Shown here piece by piece: positions 1 through 7,054 of a stretch of DNA of 60,719 nt (position 1 is the first letter of the stretch; the number at the start of each line of letters is the position of its first letter). The notes beneath the pieces were generated by a model, which made no database searches, had not been told where the DNA came from, and saw only the letters and a program-made list of their open reading frames with translations. The stretch spans positions 24,282 through 85,000 of the forward strand of contig DKWE01000048.1 of the NCBI GenBank assembly GCA_002491565.1, in the 5' to 3' direction. The translations under genes were made by a program, and so were the position numbers. The DNA is from Lachnospiraceae bacterium UBA7160. Lineage in GTDB: Bacteria > Bacillota > Clostridia > Lachnospirales > Lachnospiraceae.

Positions 1-2
1 AG

Positions 3-122
3 GCGGATGCACAGGGCGATGCGGTAGCCGATGGACAGGCGGATGCACAGGGTGATGCGGCAGTTGGCGGGCAGGCGGATGCACAGGATGATGCGTCAGC
101 TGGCGGGCAGGCGGATGCGCGT
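3..122. repeat. In-frame 36-bp minisatellite in serine hydrolase linker
   Basis: Units at 3-38, 39-74 and 75-110 plus a partial fourth. Each encodes 12 residues of the type ADAQGDAxxxGQ. The array is cut by the window edge, so the copy number is unknown. Confidence 0.9.
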
Positions 123-1268
123 GGCAGTGAGCGGAAAGATCCTCCGGACGATGTGGACGAAGCAGAGGGCGCTGGCTCTGAGGAGCAGGCAGATACACAG
201 AGCGGCGCGGAAGAGCAGAGTGATTTATTCGATGTCGAGTGGGCAGATGAGGGAAAATATGTCGAGGTGGAGCTTGCTGATTCTGGAGAACATTTTGTGA
301 TAGTACCGACGGAGGAGGAAGCAGGATCAGACGAGGCGCTTGCATGGGAGCAAAAGCTGCGGTGGCTGAAGGCACGGTACGGAGGCGTATTCCAGATTCC
401 GATGCAGCAGCCGGAGGAGGAAACTGCACTGTACGCCGTCAAATTGCAGGACTGGAAGCAGCTGCGCGGCTATGTGCTGCTTTCGGAGGAAAACAGCGGC
501 AGGGTCAAGCCGCTTGCCATTTTGAAAACAATGCTTGAAAATGAATTGGCCGGATATGACGGGGAGTGGTCTGTCTACATAAAGAACCTGAATACAGGGG
601 AAACGATTCTGATCAATGACCGTCCGATGAAGTCCGCAAGTGTTATGAAGCTGTTTGTGATGGGTGCTGTTTATCAGGCTATCGGGGAAGGACAGATCAA
701 GTATACGGACGAGAACCGGTTGCGTATGAACCAGATGATTACGGAGAGCAGCAACACTGCGGCAAACGAGTTCCTGCAGCAGCTTGGAAACGGAAGCTAT
801 GAGCGTGGGATTGCACAGGTGAATGCTTTTATTCAAGAGAACGGGTTCAGCGAGCAGACGATTGAGTACAATGGGTTCGATGATCCGGCGACCTATACGG
901 ACAGCGGGCACTTCAATCAGGTGACGGCGAAGGATTGTGGAAGGATGCTGGAGGAGATCTACCGGAGATCGTGGATGAACCGCATGGTCAGCAACGAGAT
1001 CGAAGAGATGCTGCTGGCACAGAAAACGCGCTACAAGATTGCTGAGGGGCTGCCGGACGGCGTGCTCTGCGGCAATAAGACGGGCGAGATGGATACGACT
1101 GAGAACGATGCAGCGATCATTTATTCAGACGCGTGTGATTACATTCTGGTTGTGCTCTCAGACGGCTGGAGCAATAAAAATCAGGCAATTTCAAGGATCA
1201 GTAGACTGTCGCAGATGACATACAATTATCTCAATCTGGCACAGTACGAGATCGTAGAAGCAAAGTAG
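3..1268 (+). CDS. Serine hydrolase, class A beta-lactamase fold (5' end outside window)
   Basis: The frame is open from base 3 without a start codon, so the N-terminus lies upstream of the window. The C-terminal ~270 residues carry the class A beta-lactamase/transpeptidase motifs in order: SVMK (SxxK with the nucleophilic Ser), SSN (SxN) and KTG. This matches the beta-lactamase2 family (PF13354), commonly secreted or surface-anchored serine hydrolases in Clostridia. They may be penicillin-interacting or cell-wall enzymes; activity on beta-lactams is not shown by sequence. The visible N-terminal part is an acidic Ala/Asp/Gln-rich linker of 12-residue repeats followed by a Glu-rich stretch. A signal peptide or anchor would be in the missing part. 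Confidence 0.85.
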   Translation, partial: ADAQGDAVADGQADAQGDAAVGGQADAQDDASAGGQADARGSERKDPPDDVDEAEGAGSEEQADTQSGAEEQSDLFDVEWADEGKYVEVELADSGEHFVIVPTEEEAGSDEALAWEQKLRWLKARYGGVFQIPMQQPEEETALYAVKLQDWKQLRGYVLLSEENSGRVKPLAILKTMLENELAGYDGEWSVYIKNLNTGETILINDRPMKSASVMKLFVMGAVYQAIGEGQIKYTDENRLRMNQMITESSNTAANEFLQQLGNGSYERGIAQVNAFIQENGFSEQTIEYNGFDDPATYTDSGHFNQVTAKDCGRMLEEIYRRSWMNRMVSNEIEEMLLAQKTRYKIAEGLPDGVLCGNKTGEMDTTENDAAIIYSDACDYILVVLSDGWSNKNQAISRISRLSQMTYNYLNLAQYEIVEAK

Positions 1269-1277
1269 GGGGATGGA

Positions 1278-1544
1278 ATGTTTCGTTTATGGGGCAAGAT
1301 CTGGAAGGATAACCGGCTGGTCCGGGATATGACATTTGAGGAGGAAAGCGCGGACACCAGGACACATAAGGTATTTCGCGGTCTTGACGAGATCTGTCAC
1401 GAGTTTGATTTGGGCAGACCGATCTGGCTGGAGAAAAATATCACGGAGTTTCAGCGCCATAGTAAGGCACGGTTTTACCAGGACAGTTTTATCGAGGAGA
1501 TTGAGTTCGACTGCCTGGAAATCCAGGTGATTGAAGAGGATTGA
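1278..1544 (+). CDS. Hypothetical protein, 88 aa
   Basis: This small cytoplasmic protein begins at an ATG preceded by a GGGGG ribosome binding site, nine bases after the serine hydrolase stop, so it is probably cotranscribed. The sequence is acidic at the C-terminus (ending in VIEED), has no membrane segment or signal peptide, and contains a charged helical middle. I do not recognise a family. Its last four codons form the first part of a 44-bp tandem repeat that continues downstream. Confidence 0.7.
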   Translation: MFRLWGKIWKDNRLVRDMTFEEESADTRTHKVFRGLDEICHEFDLGRPIWLEKNITEFQRHSKARFYQDSFIEEIEFDCLEIQVIEED

Positions 1545-1645
1545 ACCGGGCGAAAATAGTAGTTCGTGGGGTGCTGGAAGAGCAGACAGCAACCGGAACA
1601 AAATAGTCCGTGGGATGCTGGAAGAGCGGACAGCAATCGGAACAA
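1531..1645. repeat. 44-bp tandem repeat overlapping a gene end
   Basis: Units at 1531-1574 and 1575-1618 with a partial third at 1619-1645. The first unit includes the last codons and stop of the 88-aa gene, so the array looks like a duplication of that gene end. The stop codon is not kept in the second unit. Confidence 0.8.
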
Positions 1646-1695
1646 ATGCATAGAGTACGAAAGAGAAGGGCGATGGAAGGTGAGGACGGCAGCAT

Positions 1696-1896
1696 ATGAA
1701 AAAACGGACATTTATTGTAGAAATTAATGACACCCAGAGCCATAGCTGGCAGGGAAATATCGAGTGGGTGCAGGAGGGCAGGAAACAATCCTTCCGGAGT
1801 GCCATGGAGATGCTGCGTCTGATTGACTCGGCGCTTGGCGGGCAGGAACCGGACTGGAGGGATTCCGGCGGACAGACTGAGAGGGCAGAACAATGA
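1696..1896 (+). CDS. Hypothetical protein, 66 aa, coupled to BTAD regulator
   Basis: This small protein starts at an ATG with an AAGGTGAGG ribosome binding site. Its stop overlaps the start of the next gene (ATGA), which implies translational coupling with the BTAD regulator. The N-terminal part (FIVEINDTQSHSWQGNIEWV) looks like a short beta-strand-rich fold; the C-terminal 15 residues are polar and probably disordered. No family is recognised. The tight coupling suggests a partner or modulator of the regulator, which is inference only. Confidence 0.7.
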   Translation: MKKRTFIVEINDTQSHSWQGNIEWVQEGRKQSFRSAMEMLRLIDSALGGQEPDWRDSGGQTERAEQ

Positions 1897-3077
1897 TGAG
1901 GATGCAGATATTTGGGGGGTTTGTCCTGTATGGGAAGCAGGCAATACTGGATGAAAAGATGCTCCACTCCAATAAGCTGGTGCGGCTTCTGGTATACATT
2001 TTACTGCATCGGCAGCGCGACCTGACTCATCAGGAACTGATCGATGTCTTCTGGGAGGGAGACGGTTCGCGGAATCCGGATGGCGCGCTGAAAAATCTGA
2101 TTTATCGGCTGCGGACGGAGCTGAAGGTGTTTGGCGAAGGGGATTTAATTTTGACGCTGCCAGGTGCATACCGCTGGAATCCGGATACTCCGGTTGAGGC
2201 AGACTATGAGACGCTGGAAGAGGCGGCAAAGCGGGCGCGCAAGGCGACGGATGCTGACAGGCAGCAGGAGCTGTGTGAGCGCATGATCTCCCTGTACCGG
2301 AGTGATGTATCGCCCCGGATTGCAAAAGAGAGCTGGATGCTGTCGCGGCTTACTTATTACAGGCTGCTCTATCTGGAGACGGTGAAATGTCTTGCTGAGA
2401 TTTACTGGCGGAAGGAAGCGTGGGATGCGCTGGAACAGCTGTGCCAGAAGGCGCTTGATGTTGATACACTGGATGAAGATCTGTATTATTGGCTGATCAA
2501 GAGCCAGATCGGGAAAAAAGACTATGACCAGGCAATGACCTATTATGAAAATGCGAATAAGCAGCTTTATGACCATCTGGGGATCCGGAATGCAGATCGC
2601 TTTGAGGGAATCTACGAGGAGATTCTGGCATTGTCAGATCGCACGGCATCCAATATCAACAGTCTTATGGAATCGGTCTGCGAGAAGGAAAAGCCGACGG
2701 GTGTTTTTGCGTGCGAATATCCAATTTTCCGGGAAATTTACCGGGTTGAGGCACGGCGGATCCGCCGGACAGGGATTGCAGAGTATATTTTGCTGATCAC
2801 GGTGCGCAAGAGCGGAAAGGCATCGGTGGACGCAAAGGAGGAAAGTATTAAGGAGGGCATGCAGTTTCTGGGACAGCAGCTGAATGTGCTGCTGCGGACG
2901 GGCGATGTGGTGGCAAGGTACAGCAGCAATCAGTATGCGGTACTGCTGCCGACTTGCACTTATGAGTCTGCGCTTGTCGTTTCTGACCGTATTGAGAAAA
3001 GCTTTCGGAGCGTGATGGGGCGGAAGCGCCTTTCCCTGCAGTTTGAGGTCGAGGAAGTGCAGATGGTTGCGGAGTGA
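1893..3077 (+). CDS. BTAD-domain transcriptional regulator with degenerate GGDEF-like C-terminus
   Basis: The 394-residue protein has an N-terminal OmpR-type winged-helix DNA-binding domain (about residues 1-100, with SNKLVRLLVYILLHRQRDLT and HQELIDVFW), then the bacterial transcriptional activation (BTAD) TPR-like domain (about 105-240). The C-terminal ~130 residues resemble a GGDEF fold: RTGDVVARYSSNQYAVLLP aligns with the usual LR..D.vaRygGDEFavllp, but the catalytic GGDEF is SSNQY. Diguanylate cyclase activity is therefore unlikely; the domain may bind a ligand or only dimerise. It is coupled to the 66-aa gene upstream, and its end is tandemly duplicated downstream. Confidence 0.85.
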   Translation: MMRMQIFGGFVLYGKQAILDEKMLHSNKLVRLLVYILLHRQRDLTHQELIDVFWEGDGSRNPDGALKNLIYRLRTELKVFGEGDLILTLPGAYRWNPDTPVEADYETLEEAAKRARKATDADRQQELCERMISLYRSDVSPRIAKESWMLSRLTYYRLLYLETVKCLAEIYWRKEAWDALEQLCQKALDVDTLDEDLYYWLIKSQIGKKDYDQAMTYYENANKQLYDHLGIRNADRFEGIYEEILALSDRTASNINSLMESVCEKEKPTGVFACEYPIFREIYRVEARRIRRTGIAEYILLITVRKSGKASVDAKEESIKEGMQFLGQQLNVLLRTGDVVARYSSNQYAVLLPTCTYESALVVSDRIEKSFRSVMGRKRLSLQFEVEEVQMVAE

Positions 3078-3155
3078 AACGGAACAGGGAGCAGTGCGGA
3101 TGGTTGCGGTGTAAAACAGAACAGGGAGCAGTGAAAATGGCTGCAGAGTGAAAGC
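3057..3155. repeat. 37-bp tandem duplication of the BTAD gene end, stop in three frames
   Basis: Units at 3057-3093 and 3094-3130, with a partial third from 3131. Each unit re-encodes a V-x-M-(V/A)-A-x peptide followed by a stop: TGA at 3075, TAA at 3112, TGA at 3149. Because 37 is 1 modulo 3, the three stops lie in the three different frames. Confidence 0.85.
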
Positions 3156-3220
3156 ACCGGAAAATGACAGGAATTGTGGTGAGAAATCATGGCAGCAGGG
3201 GAGGCCCGGGAGGAAGAGGT

Positions 3221-3724
3221 ATGAAGACGCAAGAACAGGTTATTCCGATGAATATGGTAAGAGTCTGTGTGCATAGTAAGGGGACGTATGATGCTGCCGG
3301 GATATTTTTCAGTAAGCTGTCAGATCGGGGGATTTGGTTTATCAGCGTCGCGGATTTGCTGCTGAAGATGGACCGGCTGCTTGACCGGGGCGGCAGGCCG
3401 CAGGCTTTCCAGGCAAAACGAAGCTTCCAGGAAGAAAGAACACGTAATACGGCAGATTTCGGAAATAAGGCTGTGCAGGCGGCAAGGACCTGGAACGCGG
3501 CATGGGCTGCAGTTCCGCAGATGGAGGATGAGGAGATACTTACGCAGCAGGGGACCTATGCGACCTATGATATTATTGTGCAGTCACGGATGCATTCAAG
3601 TATGCAGGGGATTTTCAAAGATGGAACAGGCAGGTATCTGGGAACATTTGAAAGCGACCTGCAGCTGATGAGACTCATGCTGATCGAGAATGAAAAACGG
3701 TCTTCATTTGCGACCAGTCTGTAG
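3221..3724 (+). CDS. Hypothetical protein, 167 aa
   Basis: The start at 3221 is preferred to an in-frame ATG at 3164 because GGGAGGAAGAGG precedes it at normal spacing; the earlier extension would encode a Gly/Arg-rich peptide read through that site. The protein starts MKTQEQVIPMNMVRVCVHSK and has no signal peptide or clear membrane segment. Mixed alpha/beta character is likely, with a polar Gln/Arg/Ala-rich middle (about residues 65-100) and a C-terminal part with IFKDGTGRYLGTFES. I do not recognise a family. It lies between the BTAD regulator and the RluA gene on the same strand. Confidence 0.65.
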   Translation: MKTQEQVIPMNMVRVCVHSKGTYDAAGIFFSKLSDRGIWFISVADLLLKMDRLLDRGGRPQAFQAKRSFQEERTRNTADFGNKAVQAARTWNAAWAAVPQMEDEEILTQQGTYATYDIIVQSRMHSSMQGIFKDGTGRYLGTFESDLQLMRLMLIENEKRSSFATSL

Positions 3725-3845
3725 CAGGTATATGTGGGGGACTGGTTGTCAGCAATGCGTGCAGGCGGAAGAGAAAATCGGAGACCGCGGCTTGCAGTCT
3801 CAAAAGTGTATGAGATAAAAGTGTATGAAACAAAAGGGAGTTAAG

Positions 3846-4991
3846 ATGGAAATGAATTCGCATGACTTCAGACGAGCCTGCGGCACTCCCGTGAGTGCTG
3901 AGTGTGGCTTGAGACAATGGAGTTATATTGTAAAAAAAGAGGAAGCAGGGATGTCCCTGGAACAGATTTTAAGGCGGCATGGTTTTTCCAAAAGGGAAAT
4001 CAGCCGCCAAAAATTTCTCTCACAGGGCATTTTACTGGACGGGGAAAAGTGCAGGGTGACAGAGCTGGTGCGTCCGGGCATGAAGATTACCCTGAACTTT
4101 CAGGAGAGGCTCCAGCGCGCAGAATATGTGGCGGGTGCGCTGCACGAGGCCTGCACAGGCGGGGCATTGGATGAGATTCCCGAGTACGGAAGCCAGGCGA
4201 ATAGTCTGCCAGATGCAGGTAAATCCGGGAGCAAAACGGAGATCCTGCCGAATGCTGATAAATTCGGGTGGCAGACAGAGGAGCTTCCAGGTACAGCATG
4301 GCTCTGCCAGAAAAAGCGCAGCTGGAAGCTTCTCTATGAAGATGCAGTACTCCTGGTCGTGGATAAGCCATCTGGGTTGTCCTGCCATCCGGGGCGGGGC
4401 CACTACTATGATAATCTGGGCAGTCAGGTGCTCGCATACTGCCAGGAGAAAGGAGAGCAATTCCCTGTCAGAGCAATCGGCCGCCTGGACAAAGACACCT
4501 CCGGAATTGTGGTCTTTGCCAAAAATCAATGGTGTGCCGCACGGCTATGGAAACAGCGGGAGGATGGCAGGCTGAGGAAAACATACTATGTATTGGTGCA
4601 TGGACAACTGCCTGAAGTACAGGGAACAATTGATGTTCCGATCTATGGGCGGAAGGCAATCACAAGGTATCGTGTTCTTGATGCAGGGAAATTGTGGAAA
4701 AACGATCAGGAAGAGTATATAAATGTGGATAAATCTGTGCAGCCAGAGTCTCAGCCGGATTGCAAATTGCGCCGCATGGAAGAAGCATTTGGTGTTTCTC
4801 TTATAGAATGCACGCTCGAGACCGGCCGGACACATCAGATCCGCATTCACATGTCGCATATTGGGCATCCGGTTGCGGGCGATCCGCTTTATGGACAGCC
4901 GGATGGATTCCCAAGGCTGTGTCTCCACGCAGGCAGGCTTCAGCTGACCAGTCCTCTGACGGGCGAGGTAATGTGCTTTGCGACGGATTAA
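3846..4991 (+). CDS. RluA-family pseudouridine synthase with a repeat insert
   Basis: Probable 23S rRNA or tRNA pseudouridine synthase, isomerising uridine in RNA. The motif RAIGRLDKDTSGIVV (about residues 210-224) is the RluA HRLDxxTSG signature, with the catalytic Asp in RLD. An S4-like RNA-binding region (MSLEQILRRHGFSKREISRQ) is near residues 35-85, and the C-terminal LETGRTHQIRIHMSHIGHPV is typical. The start at 3846 is chosen because GGGAG lies five bases upstream; an ATG at 3825 lacks a good site. Odd feature: residues about 115-153 are three 13-residue repeats not expected between the S4 and catalytic domains. At 381 residues it is longer than the ~300 usual for the family. Confidence 0.9.
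   Translation: MEMNSHDFRRACGTPVSAECGLRQWSYIVKKEEAGMSLEQILRRHGFSKREISRQKFLSQGILLDGEKCRVTELVRPGMKITLNFQERLQRAEYVAGALHEACTGGALDEIPEYGSQANSLPDAGKSGSKTEILPNADKFGWQTEELPGTAWLCQKKRSWKLLYEDAVLLVVDKPSGLSCHPGRGHYYDNLGSQVLAYCQEKGEQFPVRAIGRLDKDTSGIVVFAKNQWCAARLWKQREDGRLRKTYYVLVHGQLPEVQGTIDVPIYGRKAITRYRVLDAGKLWKNDQEEYINVDKSVQPESQPDCKLRRMEEAFGVSLIECTLETGRTHQIRIHMSHIGHPVAGDPLYGQPDGFPRLCLHAGRLQLTSPLTGEVMCFATD
4188..4304. repeat. In-frame 39-bp minisatellite inside the RluA-family gene
   Basis: Three diverged 13-codon units at 4188-4226, 4227-4265 and 4266-4304, encoding GSQANSLPDAGKS, GSKTEILPNADKF and GWQTEELPGTAWL. They sit between the S4-like and catalytic domains. Confidence 0.7.
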
Positions 4992-5127
4992 CAGTTTCTG
5001 TTCTGACTCCGGCCGGGCTTCCAGCAGGCAGGCGGATAAGGTTTTACCTGCGACAGGCAGGGCGTTTTTTTGTGCGCAGATGTGATATTCCGGTGCACTG
5101 ATGCAAAAAATGTAACACTGACACAAA

Positions 5128-5145
5128 TTTTTACATATGTAAAAA
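5128..5145. promoter_or_regulatory. Perfect 18-bp palindromic operator before the GH32 promoter
   Basis: TTTTTACATATGTAAAAA reads the same on both strands and ends six bases before the -35 box. A related half-perfect site lies at 5197-5210 downstream of the -10, and similar sites lie in the ABC operon promoter near 10.3 kb. A LacI-type regulator is encoded between the two promoters, so it is the likely binder (inference). Confidence 0.75.
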
Positions 5146-5151
5146 AGACGG

Positions 5152-5180
5152 TTGACTTATTTTAAAATACGTGCTATTCT
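5152..5180 (+). promoter_or_regulatory. Sigma-A promoter for GH32 gene
   Basis: TTGACT at 5152-5157 and TATTCT at 5175-5180 are separated by 17 bases. Transcription would start near 5187, between the two operator-like sites. Confidence 0.8.
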
Positions 5181-5196
5181 GTATTTATCTGAATGA

Positions 5197-5210
5197 TGCA
5201 TATGTAAAAA
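5197..5210. promoter_or_regulatory. Second operator-like site in GH32 leader
   Basis: TGCATATGTAAAAA matches the right arm of the 5128-5145 palindrome and lies just after the expected transcription start, directly before the ribosome binding site GGAGGTG. Binding here would block transcription or elongation. Confidence 0.6.
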
Positions 5211-5222
5211 CGGAGGTGCAAA

Positions 5223-6719
5223 ATGATAAGTCAGGTCTTGAGAGACGCGCGAAAATATGAGGAAATTGCTGAAAAACAGAATATTGCAGAGGAGCGCCCG
5301 GCGTTCCATCTGGCCGTACGTACCGGCTGGCTGAATGATCCGAATGGGCTCACCTGGTATCAGGGAAAGTGTCATATGTTTTACCAGTATCATCCCTACG
5401 AGCCAGTGTGGGGTCCGATGCACTGGGGGCATGCGGTGAGTACAGATTTGCTGCACTGGGAGTATCTTCCGGCTGCCCTGGCGCCGGATCTTCCATATGA
5501 TACCGACGGCTGCTTCAGCGGCAATGCACTGGTGCTGCCAGACGGGCGGCATCTGCTGATGTACACCGGGGTAAGACGGGAACAGCATTCGGACGGACAT
5601 CACAGAGATGTTCAGACACAGTGTCTGGCAGTCGGTGACGGGATAGATTACGAAAAATATGAGGGCAATCCAGTGCTGGATGAGTCAGATTTGCCAGAGG
5701 GCAGCAGCCGTTTTGATTTTCGTGACCCGAAGCTGTGGCAGAAGGCGGACGGCACCTACCGCTGTGTGACGGGGAGCCGGCCTGCAGATGGGAGCGGGCA
5801 GATTCTGATGTTTGAGAGCGAGGATGCGTTCCACTGGCGTTTCAAGAAGGTGCTTGCGAAGAATGAAAATCGTTTTGGAAAGATGTGGGAGTGTCCGGAC
5901 TTTTTCCCGCTGGATGGCAAGCAGGTACTTCTGGTAAGCCCGCAGGATATGCTGCCGCAGGACTTTGAATATCACAATGGGAATGGAACGCTGGCGCTGA
6001 TTGGTTCCTATGATGAGGAGACAGATACCTTTACGGAGGAGAGAAATCAGGCAGTGGATTACGGCATTGATTTTTATGCGCCGCAGACGGTGCTGCTGCC
6101 GGACGGCAGGCGCGTGATGATTGCCTGGATGCAGAACTGGGATACCTGTACACTGCGCAATCCGGATCAGAAGTGGTTCGGGCAGATGACGCTGCCGCGT
6201 GAGCTGTCGATTCGAAATGGAAGATTGTACCAGAAGCCCATCCGGGAACTGGAGGCCCTGCGCCGAAACCGCGTGGAGTACCGTGATGTGTCGGTAAAGG
6301 ATGTGGAAGCACTGGCACTGGACGGCGTGTCCGGCAGGCTGGTGGATCTGGAACTGATGCTTCGCCCAGAGGAGGGAGAAGCATTGTACCGGAAATTTGC
6401 GGTGCGTTTTGCACAGAATGAGCAATACCAGACTTCTGTCAGCTTCCGTCCGCTGGAGTCCATCCTGAAGGTAGACCGTAAATTCTCCGGCTCGCGCCGT
6501 GCAATTATTCATCAGCGCCGCAGCCGTGTACATAGTGAAGGAGGCGTGCTGAAGCTCCGGCTCATTCTGGACCGGTGCAGCGCGGAGATTTTCGTCAACG
6601 ACGGCGAGCAGGTACTGACGGCGACGTTTTACACAGATCAGGCAGCGGACCGGATTTCTTTCTTCGCGGACGGTGCGGTGCGGATGGATCTGGTGAAATA
6701 TGAGCTTGCTGACCGGTAG
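5223..6719 (+). CDS. GH32 glycoside hydrolase (sucrose-6-phosphate hydrolase/fructanase type)
   Basis: The 498-residue protein hydrolyses beta-fructosyl linkages of sucrose, sucrose-6-phosphate or fructo-oligosaccharides by a retaining mechanism. The three GH32 signatures are present: WLNDPNG with the nucleophile Asp (about residue 38), RDPK (about 168) and WECPDFF with the acid/base Glu (about 222). A five-bladed propeller is followed by the C-terminal beta-sandwich (from about 340; LRLILDRCSAEIFVNDGEQ). There is no signal peptide, so it acts on imported sugar. The promoter carries operator sites shared with the ABC transporter operon downstream, which suggests that transporter supplies its substrate. 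Confidence 0.92.
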   Translation: MISQVLRDARKYEEIAEKQNIAEERPAFHLAVRTGWLNDPNGLTWYQGKCHMFYQYHPYEPVWGPMHWGHAVSTDLLHWEYLPAALAPDLPYDTDGCFSGNALVLPDGRHLLMYTGVRREQHSDGHHRDVQTQCLAVGDGIDYEKYEGNPVLDESDLPEGSSRFDFRDPKLWQKADGTYRCVTGSRPADGSGQILMFESEDAFHWRFKKVLAKNENRFGKMWECPDFFPLDGKQVLLVSPQDMLPQDFEYHNGNGTLALIGSYDEETDTFTEERNQAVDYGIDFYAPQTVLLPDGRRVMIAWMQNWDTCTLRNPDQKWFGQMTLPRELSIRNGRLYQKPIRELEALRRNRVEYRDVSVKDVEALALDGVSGRLVDLELMLRPEEGEALYRKFAVRFAQNEQYQTSVSFRPLESILKVDRKFSGSRRAIIHQRRSRVHSEGGVLKLRLILDRCSAEIFVNDGEQVLTATFYTDQAADRISFFADGAVRMDLVKYELADR

Positions 6720-6764
6720 GCTTCAAAAGGTTCCTGTTCACAGCCATGTTGGCCGCGGACAATC

Positions 6765-6803
6765 ACACGCTTCGCGATGTACACAAAGCGCGTGAATAGT
6801 AAC
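6765..6803. repeat. Dispersed repeat B, deleted copy
   Basis: ACACGCTTCGCGATG, ACACAAA and a terminal AGTAAC match the two ends of the full copy at 34681-34799, with the central hairpins missing. Confidence 0.6.
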
Positions 6804-6929
6804 TCCTAAAATATCAGTTGGGAGCAGCTCCGGTGTTTCTGTCAATGGGGGTCTGGCCTTTGTCAGCACAGCATGCTTTGCAGAGATGCGGAGAGGCCCC
6901 GCGGCCGTGTCCGATGCGGCATAAGTGTA

Positions 6930-7008
6930 TGCTGCAGGAATGTTATGAGTGAACCAGGTATCTGCTGCAGGAATGTTAAGAGTGAGCCAGGTATCTGCGG
7001 CAGGAAAT
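6930..7008. repeat. 33-bp tandem repeat, intergenic
   Basis: Units at 6930-6962 and 6963-6995 differ at two positions, and a truncated third follows from 6996. It sits just before the lacI-type gene's ribosome binding site. Confidence 0.85.
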
Positions 7009-7054
7009 CCTGGGTAACAGGATCGCTGCAGAAGACAAATAGGGGAGGGATTTC

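Larger units (their letters stand above)
6720..7054. other. Intergenic region between GH32 and lacI-type gene
   Basis: The 335 bases hold a partial copy of dispersed repeat B (6765-6803) and a 33-bp tandem repeat (6930-7008). No convincing promoter was found, and the open frame across it is only a by-product of the repeat. Confidence 0.6.
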
